Source of the DNA: Endoryza foliicola
Lineage (GTDB): Bacteria; Bacteroidota; Bacteroidia; Chitinophagales; Chitinophagaceae
DNA: 64,000 nucleotides
NCBI GenBank assembly: GCA_965226965.1
Contig: OZ245715.1
Location: 2,604,001-2,668,000 of the forward strand
Direction of reading: 5' to 3'
Position 1 is the first letter of the stretch; each line of letters begins with the position of its first letter. Of the stretch, positions 25,418 to 33,945 are shown one piece after another. Below the pieces are notes generated by a model that worked only from the letters and a program-made list of their open reading frames with translations, was not told the origin of the DNA and ran no database searches. Made by a program: the position numbers and the translations under genes.

Positions 25418-27394
25418 ATGCTTAATTCAAAAATTCCAGCAGGTCCCCTCGAACAAAAATGGGTCGATTACAAAGGTCATTGTAAACTCGTTAACCCTGC
25501 AAACAAGCGTAAATTGGAAGTGATTGTTGTAGGCACCGGTTTGGCCGGAGCATCTGCAGCTGCATCACTCGGTGAACTAGGATATCGTGTGAAAGCTTTT
25601 TGCTTCCAAGATAGCCCTCGTCGTGCTCACAGTATCGCTGCACAAGGTGGTATCAACGCCGCTAAGAACTATCAAAACGATGGTGATAGCGTGTTCCGCC
25701 TGTTCTATGATACCATTAAAGGAGGCGATTACCGCGCTCGTGAAGCAAACGTACACCGTTTAGCAGAAGTGAGTGTGAACATCATCGACCAATGCGTGGC
25801 TCAAGGAGTTCCCTTTGCACGTGAATATGGTGGTTTGTTGAACAACCGTTCTTTCGGCGGTACTCAAGTTAAACGTACTTTCTACGCTGCAGGTCAAACA
25901 GGCCAGCAGCTACTAATAGGTGCCTACCAAGCTTTAGAGCGCCAGGTAGCACTGGGTAACGTGAAAATGTATACGCGTCATGAAATGCTTGAAATTGTTA
26001 AGATTGATGGCAAAGCACGCGGAATTATTGCACGCGACTTGGTATCTGGTAAACTAGAGCGCCATTTTGGTCATGCTGTATTGCTTTGTACCGGCGGATA
26101 CGGAAACGTTTTCTACCTCAGTACAAACGCCATGGGTAGCAACGTTACAGCAGCTTGGAAAGCACACAAACAAGGAGCTTTCTTTGGCAACCCTTGCTTT
26201 ACTCAAATTCACCCAACTTGTATTCCTGTTTCCGGCGATCACCAATCTAAATTGACCTTGATGTCTGAGTCGCTTCGTAACGACGGACGTATCTGGGTTC
26301 CTAAAAAGAAAGATGATAACCGCAAACCAAACGATATTCCTGAAGAAGAAAGAGATTATTACCTCGAACGTCGTTATCCGGCTTTCGGTAACCTCGTTCC
26401 TCGCGACGTGGCCTCTCGTGCTGCAAAAGAGCGTTGTGATGCAGGTTATGGTGTAGGTACCACAAAACAAGCCGTATACTTGGATTTCCGTTCTAACCTG
26501 ATCAACAAATACGGTAGAGCGGAAGCAAACAAGCGCGGTATCGAAAATCCCGATGAAGCTACATTGGTGGCCTTGGGTAAAGAAGTTGTAAAAGAAGAGT
26601 ACGGTAACCTTTTCGATATGTACGAAAAGATCACCGGCGAAAACCCATATGAAGTGCCAATGCGCATTTATCCGGCCGTACACTATACTATGGGTGGATT
26701 GTGGGTTGACTACGAACTAATGACAACAGTGAAAGGATTGTATGCATTAGGTGAAGCAAATTTCAGTGATCACGGAGCAAACCGTTTAGGAGCTTCTGCA
26801 CTGATGCAAGGTTTAGCAGATGGCTATTTCGTAATTCCTTATACCATTGGTAACTACCTCGCCGATGAAATTGCAGTAAAACCAATTTCTACAGATCATG
26901 AAGCCTTCGTTGCTGCTGAAAAAGAAGTGAACGAGCGCATCAATACTTTAATGAATATCAAAGGATCACAAACTGTAGAAAGCTTCCACAAACGCTTGGG
27001 TAAAATTATGTGGGAGAAATGCGGTATGGCTCGCAATGAACAAGGATTGAAAGAAGCCATTGCTGAAATTCAAGCTTTGAAGAAGGAATTCTGGAGCGAT
27101 GTGAGAATCCCAGGAGACATCAACGAATACAACCCTGAATTGGATAAAGCCGGTCGTGTTGCCGATTTCATCGAATTGGGTGAATTGATGTGCTTAGATG
27201 CTTTGAATAGAAACGAAAGCTGTGGTGGACACTTCCGCGAGGAAAGTCAAACTGAAGAGGGCGAAGCAAAACGTGATGATGCAAATTATTCTTATGTGGC
27301 TGCTTGGGAATTCAAAGGCAACCATGAATGGAACTTGCATAAGGAAGAGTTGAGTTTTGAAGTAGCGAAGCCGAGTCAGAGAAGCTATAAATAA
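25418..27394 (+). CDS. sdhA: Succinate dehydrogenase/fumarate reductase flavoprotein
   Basis: 658-residue catalytic subunit. GTGLAGASAAASLGELGY is the Rossmann motif for FAD, and RRAHSIAAQGGINAAKN carries the His for covalent FAD attachment. FTQIHPTCIP, ESLRNDGRIWVP and YTMGGLWVDYE lie in the capping and active-site regions, with ANRLGASALMQGLADG at the C-terminal FAD lobe. It oxidises succinate to fumarate in the citric acid cycle, or the reverse with a low-potential quinol. The long form of about 640-660 residues is usual for the Bacteroidota type B enzyme. Confidence 0.95.
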   Translation: MLNSKIPAGPLEQKWVDYKGHCKLVNPANKRKLEVIVVGTGLAGASAAASLGELGYRVKAFCFQDSPRRAHSIAAQGGINAAKNYQNDGDSVFRLFYDTIKGGDYRAREANVHRLAEVSVNIIDQCVAQGVPFAREYGGLLNNRSFGGTQVKRTFYAAGQTGQQLLIGAYQALERQVALGNVKMYTRHEMLEIVKIDGKARGIIARDLVSGKLERHFGHAVLLCTGGYGNVFYLSTNAMGSNVTAAWKAHKQGAFFGNPCFTQIHPTCIPVSGDHQSKLTLMSESLRNDGRIWVPKKKDDNRKPNDIPEEERDYYLERRYPAFGNLVPRDVASRAAKERCDAGYGVGTTKQAVYLDFRSNLINKYGRAEANKRGIENPDEATLVALGKEVVKEEYGNLFDMYEKITGENPYEVPMRIYPAVHYTMGGLWVDYELMTTVKGLYALGEANFSDHGANRLGASALMQGLADGYFVIPYTIGNYLADEIAVKPISTDHEAFVAAEKEVNERINTLMNIKGSQTVESFHKRLGKIMWEKCGMARNEQGLKEAIAEIQALKKEFWSDVRIPGDINEYNPELDKAGRVADFIELGELMCLDALNRNESCGGHFREESQTEEGEAKRDDANYSYVAAWEFKGNHEWNLHKEELSFEVAKPSQRSYK

Positions 27395-27435
27395 TTAATA
27401 ATTAAAAATTGATAATTAATAATTGAGGGGCAGAC
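27395..27435. repeat. AT-rich short repeats between sdhA and sdhB
   Basis: Units of AATTAATAATT repeat with both direct and inverted symmetry just after the sdhA stop. The rest of the 149-bp gap shows nothing clear. It might act as a weak processing or attenuation site within sdhCAB. Confidence 0.4.
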
Positions 27436-27543
27436 TTGTAAGTGAAGTGAAGCACATATGCATTCTAATGAATTCTGATGCTTTATGAAGTAGTTCTCTC
27501 ATTTGCTAATTGACAAACTTTCAAATTAACCAATTAATAAGAC

Positions 27544-28305
27544 ATGGAACAGACAATCAATGTCACACTTCGCGTTTGGAGACAGAAAAATGCAAATACG
27601 GATGGTAAATTCGAATCGTATCCGGTTTCGAATGTATCGACAGAAATGTCTTTCCTTGAAATGATCGATGTGTTGAACGAACAATTGATCAAAGAAGGAA
27701 AAGATCCAATTGCATTCGATCACGACTGCCGCGAAGGGATCTGTGGTATGTGTTCAATGTATATCAATGGACGCCCACATGGTCCTTGGCATGCAAACAC
27801 AACTTGTCAATTGCACATGCGTGCCTATAAAGATGGCGATACCATCACGGTTGAACCTTGGAGAGCCAATTCTTTCCCTGTTATCAAAGACTTAGTTGTT
27901 GACCGCTCTGCTTTCGACCGCATTATTCAAGCAGGTGGATACATTTCAGTTAACACCGGTAACGCAGTAGACGCAAACGCTGTTCCAGTTGAAAAGCAAA
28001 AGGCAGATTCAGCCTTTGCTGCAGCAGCTTGTATCGGTTGTGGAGCTTGCGTAGCCGCATGTAAGAACTCTTCTGCAATGCTTTTTGTATCTGCAAAGGT
28101 TTCTCACCTTTCTTTGCTACCTCAAGGTGCGCCTGAACGCAAAACACGTGTAATGAATATGATCGCTCAAATGGATAAAGAAGGCTTTGGAGCATGTACA
28201 AATACAGGCGCCTGTGAAGCGGTTTGTCCTAAGGAAATTTCCATCAGCAATATCGCACGATTGAACCAAGAATACCTCTCATCTAGTTTCACAACTGCCG
28301 AATAA
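27544..28305 (+). CDS. sdhB: Succinate dehydrogenase iron-sulfur subunit
   Basis: 253 residues with all three cluster sites. The 2Fe-2S ligands are in CREGICGMCSMYING and TTCQLHM, the 4Fe-4S motif is CIGCGACVAACKN, and the 3Fe-4S/4Fe-4S second motif is CTNTGACEAVCPKE. It carries electrons from SdhA FAD to the heme/quinone site in SdhC. The start ATG at 27544 follows a 149-bp spacer after sdhA. A strong terminator 20 bp past the stop closes the operon. Confidence 0.95.
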   Translation: MEQTINVTLRVWRQKNANTDGKFESYPVSNVSTEMSFLEMIDVLNEQLIKEGKDPIAFDHDCREGICGMCSMYINGRPHGPWHANTTCQLHMRAYKDGDTITVEPWRANSFPVIKDLVVDRSAFDRIIQAGGYISVNTGNAVDANAVPVEKQKADSAFAAAACIGCGACVAACKNSSAMLFVSAKVSHLSLLPQGAPERKTRVMNMIAQMDKEGFGACTNTGACEAVCPKEISISNIARLNQEYLSSSFTTAE

Positions 28306-28324
28306 GAGTTTCTTGTAAGTAAAT

Positions 28325-28357
28325 AAAAAAACCGAGTTCTTGATGGACTCGGTTTTT
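28325..28357 (+). terminator. Terminator of sdhCAB
   Basis: Stem ACCGAGT/ACTCGGT with A-run before and T-run after, so it may work in both directions and also end the convergent gene at 28375. Confidence 0.85.
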
Positions 28358-28374
28358 TATTGATATAGTATTGA

Positions 28375-28995
28375 TTACTCTTCTGTAATATCGTATTGCT
28401 CTCGTTTTAGCCCTATGTAAACTCGGAAACGGATGCCAATTTGATTGTAACTGATGCCATTGAAATTTAGTACCTGATAACCAAGTCCCAAGCCCATTAC
28501 TGTCTCCGGACCGTAAATATCAGCTCCAATAGTAAGCCCACCGTTTGCACCGCTTTCTTTAATGCTGCCAAACCTATTGTACCTGTAACCAGCTTCAGGA
28601 TTCACCCAGAATGTTTTATTGAAATTGTATCGAATTCCGGGATTGAGCAGCAATTGTTGCTGATTGTCGTATCGAGCGCGTGGATCCGCAGAATTCACAT
28701 AGCTCTTGCCTTGCCACCAGCTGTACACCCCGCGTCCGGTAATCGTCCAATGATCGTCTATATGATACCAAATGCCTATTTCTGGCCCAAAACCAAATGA
28801 GGCATATTTTTTCCAATCTCCTTGCGGAAGATCGCCGCTTACTCCCAGTGAAAAAACGAGGTCTTTTTGAAAGCTTACTTCTTTTGATTTCTGAATTCGA
28901 TCGGCTGCAAAGTGTTTTGGTGCATCTTGTGCATAAACATTGGTAAATTGCACCATAACAAACAATAATAACAGCATATTTACTTTTCTATACAT
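28375..28995 (-). CDS. Small outer-membrane beta-barrel-like protein
   Basis: 206 residues from ATG 28995: signal peptide (MYRKVNMLLLLFVMVQFTNVYAQ), a short polar stretch, then alternating strands rich in Gly and aromatic residues (FSLGVSGDLPQGDW, FGFGPEIGIWYHI, GRGVYSWWQGK, NPEAGYRYNRFG, GLGLGYQVLN, IGIRFRVYIGL), as in an eight-strand OmpA/OmpW-like barrel. A TACCTTTG promoter element at 29036-29043 lies inside a longer in-frame reading to 29073, so the start was placed downstream of it. Function unknown. Confidence 0.78.
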   Translation of the reverse strand: MYRKVNMLLLLFVMVQFTNVYAQDAPKHFAADRIQKSKEVSFQKDLVFSLGVSGDLPQGDWKKYASFGFGPEIGIWYHIDDHWTITGRGVYSWWQGKSYVNSADPRARYDNQQQLLLNPGIRYNFNKTFWVNPEAGYRYNRFGSIKESGANGGLTIGADIYGPETVMGLGLGYQVLNFNGISYNQIGIRFRVYIGLKREQYDITEE

Positions 28996-29035
28996 AAGCA
29001 GAATTTCGACTACAAAATAAAGAAAATATGTAGAA

Positions 29036-29043
29036 CAAAGGTA
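29036..29043 (-). promoter_or_regulatory. Promoter -7 element of the barrel gene
   Basis: The reverse strand reads TACCTTTG, a full TAnnTTTG match. It decides the start at 28995. Confidence 0.6.
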
Positions 29044-29114
29044 GTTGGGGAAAATGTTCAGCGGTAAGTTCAATAATTGAAAAAATCCTATTTTAAAGTA
29101 CGATTGCTAACTTA

Positions 29115-31289
29115 ATGACTTTCAAAAATATGACTAGAACTTGCACCATCGGGCTGGTAGCTATATGTTTAATTTCAGCCTGTAAAGAACCCACATCAAT
29201 GAACCATAAAAATTTTCAATGGCCCACCGGCTTTACCCCACCCGTTGCAGAGAAAAAAGACAAAGAGGTAGGAATGCATGGCGACAAGCGTAATGATGAG
29301 TACTATTGGATGAATGATTACTTTAAAAAAGGACCCGATAGCACCAAAGTGGTTCAGTACTTGGAAGCTGAAAATGCTTATCTCGATTCAATGACGTCGG
29401 GACTTAAAGGGTTCGAAGACAAGCTCTTCTCTGAATTGAAAGGAAGAATAAAAGAAAAAGATGAATCAGTACCTGTTTTGAACAATGGGTACTATTACTA
29501 TTCTCGATTTGTAGAAGGAAAAGATTATTCGGTTTATTGCAGAAAGAAAGGCTCTTTAGATGCTCCGGAAGAAGTGTTATTGGATGTAAATAGAATGGCT
29601 GAAGGGCATAGTTATTATTCTGTAGCAGGATACGATGTGAGCCCGGACAATAAAATCATAGCATATGGTGTAGACACTGTTTCTCGTCGTCAATATGTGA
29701 TACATTTCAAGAACTTGGAAACCGGCACTGAATACGCTGATTTAATCACCAATACCGACGGTGGAGTGGAATGGGCTAATGATAATAAAACGGTATTCTA
29801 CACGCAGAACAACCCAACAACACTGTTATCTGAAAAGATCAAACGTCACACTTTGGGTACAGCTGCTTCATCCGACGCTGTTGTTTACCAAGAGAAAGAC
29901 AACTCCAACTATATAGGTATTCTCAAAACAAAAAGTGAGAAATACATCATGATCTATTCCGGAGGTACCTTGAGTTCTGAAATGTGGTACCTCGATGCCG
30001 ACAAGCCAATGGACGCATTTAAGTCCATTCAACCTAGGATGAAAAATGTGTTGTACAATGTGGATCATTGGAACGATAAATTCTTGATCGTTACAAACAA
30101 AGATGCCATTAATTTCAAGTTGGTTGAAACCCCTGTCTCACAAACTGGTGTTGAAAACTGGAAAGATCTCATTCCTCATAATCCGAATGTATTACTGGAG
30201 GGTTTGGAAGTGTTCAAAGACTTTATGGTTGTTACAGAAAGGAAAGAAGGCCTACTACAATTGCGCATCAAAAACTGGAAAACAGGTCAAGAACATTATC
30301 TTGATTTTGGTGAACCTGCTTATACAGCCTACGTTGGTGCTAACTATGATTATAGTTCTACCACTCTTCGATACAATTACACTTCTCTCACTACTCCGAA
30401 TTCTGTTTTTGATTATGATATGAATTCAAAAGTGAAGAAGTTGATGAAACAAACCGAGGTTTTGGGCGGGTTCAAAAAAGAAGACTATGTAACAGAGCGC
30501 ATCTTTGCAACTTCAAGAGACGGAAAGAAAATTCCCATATCAATAGTTTACAAAAAAGGATTTGAAAAGAATGGTAAAGCTCCATTGTTAGAATATGCCT
30601 ATGGCTCTTATGGATATAGTACCGATGCTGCTTTTAATAGAAATGCCTTGAGTTTGTTAGACCGAGGGTTTGCTTATGCAATAGCGCATATTAGAGGTGG
30701 CCAAGAAATGGGTCGTACTTGGTATGAAGATGGAAAGATGCAGAAAAAGCAAAACTCATTTAACGATTTTATCGATTGTGCTGAGTTTCTCATCAGTGAA
30801 AAATGGACCAGTAAAGACCATTTGTATGCGAATGGCGGAAGTGCAGGAGGGCTGCTAATGGGCGCCATTGTTACGCAGCGTCCTGATCTTTGGCACGGGG
30901 TTATTGCCGACGTTCCATTCGTAGACGTGGTAACAACTATGTTGGATGAATCCATTCCACTTACTTCAAACGAGTGGGACGAATGGGGGAATCCCAAAAA
31001 CAAAGAAGATTATTTTTATATGAAATCCTATTCGCCTTACGATAATGTTGGTCCAATAAATTATCCTAATATGCTGGTTACTACTGGATTGCACGATTCG
31101 CAAGTGCAATACTTCGAACCGGCTAAATGGGTGGCGAGAATGCGTGCCAAAAAAACCGGGAACAACTTGTTGTTGTTCAAAACCAACATGAATGCAGGCC
31201 ATGGAGGAGCTTCCGGAAGGTTTCAGCCTTTGAAAGAAACGGCCTTAAAGTACGCTTTCATTTTAGCTTTGGAAAACAAAGTGGAATAA
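29115..31289 (+). CDS. S9 family prolyl oligopeptidase, lipoprotein
   Basis: 724 residues. The N-terminus has a lipoprotein signal (IGLVAICLISAC, lipidated Cys near residue 23). Residues about 60-430 form the beta-propeller; the alpha/beta hydrolase domain has the nucleophile in GGSAGGLLMG (Ser near 575), Asp in GLHDSQVQYFEP and His in NAGHGGASGR. This matches the S9A oligopeptidase B/prolyl oligopeptidase group, which cleaves short peptides after Pro or basic residues. Being lipidated, it probably digests peptides in the periplasm. ATG at 29130 is an equally possible start. Ends in a strong terminator at 31311-31349. Confidence 0.9.
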   Translation: MTFKNMTRTCTIGLVAICLISACKEPTSMNHKNFQWPTGFTPPVAEKKDKEVGMHGDKRNDEYYWMNDYFKKGPDSTKVVQYLEAENAYLDSMTSGLKGFEDKLFSELKGRIKEKDESVPVLNNGYYYYSRFVEGKDYSVYCRKKGSLDAPEEVLLDVNRMAEGHSYYSVAGYDVSPDNKIIAYGVDTVSRRQYVIHFKNLETGTEYADLITNTDGGVEWANDNKTVFYTQNNPTTLLSEKIKRHTLGTAASSDAVVYQEKDNSNYIGILKTKSEKYIMIYSGGTLSSEMWYLDADKPMDAFKSIQPRMKNVLYNVDHWNDKFLIVTNKDAINFKLVETPVSQTGVENWKDLIPHNPNVLLEGLEVFKDFMVVTERKEGLLQLRIKNWKTGQEHYLDFGEPAYTAYVGANYDYSSTTLRYNYTSLTTPNSVFDYDMNSKVKKLMKQTEVLGGFKKEDYVTERIFATSRDGKKIPISIVYKKGFEKNGKAPLLEYAYGSYGYSTDAAFNRNALSLLDRGFAYAIAHIRGGQEMGRTWYEDGKMQKKQNSFNDFIDCAEFLISEKWTSKDHLYANGGSAGGLLMGAIVTQRPDLWHGVIADVPFVDVVTTMLDESIPLTSNEWDEWGNPKNKEDYFYMKSYSPYDNVGPINYPNMLVTTGLHDSQVQYFEPAKWVARMRAKKTGNNLLLFKTNMNAGHGGASGRFQPLKETALKYAFILALENKVE

Positions 31290-31310
31290 CATAACTAGGA
31301 ATATTATCAA

Positions 31311-31349
31311 CAGCCAATCATGAATTCCGATGATTGGCTGTTTTTTTTG
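31311..31349 (+). terminator. Terminator of the S9 peptidase gene
   Basis: Stem CAGCCAATCA/TGATTGGCTG with a 10-nt loop and a run of at least eight T. It abuts the next promoter. Confidence 0.88.
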
Positions 31350-31357
31350 TACCTTTG
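31350..31357 (+). promoter_or_regulatory. Promoter -7 element of the ABC-F gene
   Basis: TACCTTTG begins directly after the T-run of the preceding terminator. The ATG at 31383 lies 26 bp downstream, so an in-frame ATG at 31320 cannot be the start. Confidence 0.7.
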
Positions 31358-31382
31358 CGGCCTTAAAACGCAATTCCAACGC

Positions 31383-32999
31383 ATGATTTCGGTGAATAAT
31401 GTCACTCTTTCCTTTGGGAAAAGAGTACTGTTTGATGAAGTAAACATAAGTTTTTCAAAAGGAAACTGTTACGGTGTTATTGGTGCCAATGGTGCCGGTA
31501 AATCTACTTTCTTAAAAATATTGTCGGGTGAAATTGAGCCCAACAAAGGTACAGTCGATATCACCCCAGGTGAGCGAATGGCTGTATTAAAGCAAAACCA
31601 ATTCGAGTTCGATGAAATTACTGTTTTGAATACAGTACTCATGGGCCATAAGAAATTATGGGAGGTGATGCAAGAACGGGATGCCATTTACGCAAAGGAA
31701 GATTTTACAGAAGAAGACGGTATCCGTGCAGGTGAGTTAGAAGGAGAGTTTGGTGAAATGGGGGGCTATACCGCCGAAAGTGATGCAGCAAGTTTACTAA
31801 GTGAATTGGGTATCCCTGAAGCCATTCATGGAAGCTTGATGAAAGATATCAATGCCGCACAAAAAGTACGTGTTCTATTAGCTCAAGCTCTTTTCGGAAA
31901 CCCCGATATCTTGATTCTTGATGAACCTACCAATAACCTCGATGTGGAAACCATTTCATGGTTGGAAGAGTTCTTAGCCCAATATGAAAACATCGTTATT
32001 GTAGTATCACACGACCGTCACTTCCTTGATGCCGTTTGTACTCACGTAGCCGATGTGGATCGTCAAAAAATCAAAGTATACACCGGTAACTATTCCTTCT
32101 GGTACGAAAGTAGCCAATTGGCTGCTCGCCAAATTGCTGATAAGAACAAGAAGATGGAAGACAAGCGCAAAGACTTGCTCGACTTCATCGCTCGATTCAG
32201 CGCCAATGCCTCTAAAAGTAAGCAAGCTACCTCGCGTAAGAAGGCTTTGGATAAATTGGTAATTGAAGACATTACGCCTTCTAACCGTAAATATCCCGGT
32301 ATAATATTCAAACAATTGCGTGAGGTTGGGAATCAAATTCTTAATATTGAAAAACTTACCAAATCTCACGAAGGGAAATTACTCTTCGGCAATATTACCT
32401 TCACTGTTAATAAGGGAGATAAAATTGCCGTGGTTGCAGATGATCAAATGGCCATTACAACTTTCTTCGAAGTTATAAATGGTAAGATCAAAGCCGATAG
32501 TGGCTCCTTCGAATGGGGAACAACCGTTACCACAGCCTATTTACCCAACGACAATGCCGAGTATTTTACAACAGACCTTCCTTTGATGGATTGGTTACGT
32601 CAGTACGTGCCACCTCATGTAACCGATGTAGATGAGCCATTCTTGCGTGGTTTTCTCGGCAAAATGTTGTTCAGTGGAGATGAAATATTGAAGAAAACAG
32701 GCGTTTTGAGTGGGGGAGAGAAAGTGCGTTGTATGTTGAGCCGAATGATGTTGCAAGATCCAAACGTAGTAGTGTTAGATGAACCTACGAACCACCTCGA
32801 TCTGGAGTCCATTCAATCTTTCAACGAAAGTATGATCAACTTCAAAGGTGTGGTGCTCATGAGTTCGCATGACCACACATTCTTGGAAACCGTTTGTAAC
32901 CGTGTTATTGAGCTGACCCCATCCGGAACCATCGATAAACTCATGAGTTTCGATGAATACTTAGCCGATAAAAAAGCCAGAAAACTCCAAACATCATAA
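31383..32999 (+). CDS. ABC-F family ATPase (EttA/YbiT-like)
   Basis: 538 residues with two ABC domains and no membrane segment, the layout of ribosome-associated ABC-F proteins. Domain 1 starts MISVNNVTLSFGKRVLF and has GANGAGKST and DILILDEPTNNLDVETI. A charged linker (ADKNKKMEDKRKDLLDFIARFSANASKSKQ) follows, the P-site tRNA interaction motif of the family. Domain 2 has a degenerate Walker A (VVADDQMAITTFFEV) that lacks the GxxGxGKS pattern, but a good signature (LSGGEKVRCMLSRMML) and Walker B (VVVLDEPTNHLD). This degenerate second P-loop is known in the YbiT-like group of Bacteroidota. Convergent with the next gene, overlapping by 6 bp. Confidence 0.9.
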   Translation: MISVNNVTLSFGKRVLFDEVNISFSKGNCYGVIGANGAGKSTFLKILSGEIEPNKGTVDITPGERMAVLKQNQFEFDEITVLNTVLMGHKKLWEVMQERDAIYAKEDFTEEDGIRAGELEGEFGEMGGYTAESDAASLLSELGIPEAIHGSLMKDINAAQKVRVLLAQALFGNPDILILDEPTNNLDVETISWLEEFLAQYENIVIVVSHDRHFLDAVCTHVADVDRQKIKVYTGNYSFWYESSQLAARQIADKNKKMEDKRKDLLDFIARFSANASKSKQATSRKKALDKLVIEDITPSNRKYPGIIFKQLREVGNQILNIEKLTKSHEGKLLFGNITFTVNKGDKIAVVADDQMAITTFFEVINGKIKADSGSFEWGTTVTTAYLPNDNAEYFTTDLPLMDWLRQYVPPHVTDVDEPFLRGFLGKMLFSGDEILKKTGVLSGGEKVRCMLSRMMLQDPNVVVLDEPTNHLDLESIQSFNESMINFKGVVLMSSHDHTFLETVCNRVIELTPSGTIDKLMSFDEYLADKKARKLQTS

Positions 33000-33815
33000 A
33001 CGGAAATTCATTCCGAAATGAAGACTCAGGGTATGGTATCCAATCACAAATTGGCCATACCCTGTTGTTTTTCGTTGGGTATAATGCAAAGCCATAGACA
33101 TGAACATCGGCAGAACTTTGGACTGATTGTAAGTGCCGTTATAGTAAAAGTCGACCGGACTTAACTTTGACCCCAAAGCGAGCTTCACACCTGCGGCACC
33201 ATCGGTTCCGCTACGGCCTATATATTCTGTTGTAAGAGCCAGGGTATAAAAGTCTTGTTTGCGATCGAGTACATTGGAGATAGAATCGGGCAAGTTTTTA
33301 CGATAACTGGCGTACTGTCCGAACTCTTTATTCGCCGACATTTCCAATCCTAACATACGCCACTCACTGCCATCTTTATAAGAGTCTACAAAATTGATTC
33401 CACCAAACACCCCATAAGAACCATAAGACTTCCGGCCTCCTCTTGCATTGATCAATGAGTCGAAGTTAGGATCAGGATTGTAGGTGATAATATTTGAAGG
33501 GAAAAATCTGCCTACTCGATAGGCCCCAATATTGAGTGAAGCACCATAAAAGATTTGAACCTTATCGAAGCGATTGGTCCTATAAAAACTGCCGAATAAT
33601 CCAGAATTCACGTCTCGAACACGTGAGTTGGCTAAACCGGTATAAATGCTGCCTGACAAATAATTCGCGGATTTTACCGAATCACTTACCAAAGGCATTG
33701 ATTTATACGTATTTGTATTTGATTGGAGAGGGTTTTGAAGGAATGCTCTTTCAATACAAGAACATAGAAAAAGACTAGTAATCACTAGTATTAGGTGTAT
33801 TTCATGGCGGTTCAT
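32994..33815 (-). CDS. Outer-membrane lipoprotein-like protein, unknown function
   Basis: 273 residues from ATG 33815, chosen because it places a lipoprotein signal at the N-terminus (HLILVITSLFLCSCIERA, lipidated Cys at about residue 20). The rest is rich in strands with Gly, Tyr and Ser (GSIYTGLANSRVRD, GLFGSFYRTNRFDKVQIFYGASLNIGAYRVG, SYGVFGGINF, YGQFVIGYHTLSLHFGMNFRL), suggesting a barrel ending in the usual C-terminal aromatic/Leu. An unusual combination of lipobox and barrel-like region. Family not recognised. Confidence 0.7.
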   Translation of the reverse strand: MNRHEIHLILVITSLFLCSCIERAFLQNPLQSNTNTYKSMPLVSDSVKSANYLSGSIYTGLANSRVRDVNSGLFGSFYRTNRFDKVQIFYGASLNIGAYRVGRFFPSNIITYNPDPNFDSLINARGGRKSYGSYGVFGGINFVDSYKDGSEWRMLGLEMSANKEFGQYASYRKNLPDSISNVLDRKQDFYTLALTTEYIGRSGTDGAAGVKLALGSKLSPVDFYYNGTYNQSKVLPMFMSMALHYTQRKTTGYGQFVIGYHTLSLHFGMNFRL

Positions 33816-33945
33816 GGAGCAATAGACAAGTAGAATTCGAAAAACGCTGCAATGTTCGGGCACCTTTTTTAAGCTAAATAGGTTGAAAAACAGTGTGTTA
33901 GGGCAATAAATTGTAAATTTAAACGCTTATACTCAAAGAAACTTT

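Noticed and set aside
26054..26683. 209-codon reverse frame inside sdhA
   Set aside because: Antisense of a highly conserved gene; openness comes from sdhA codon use.
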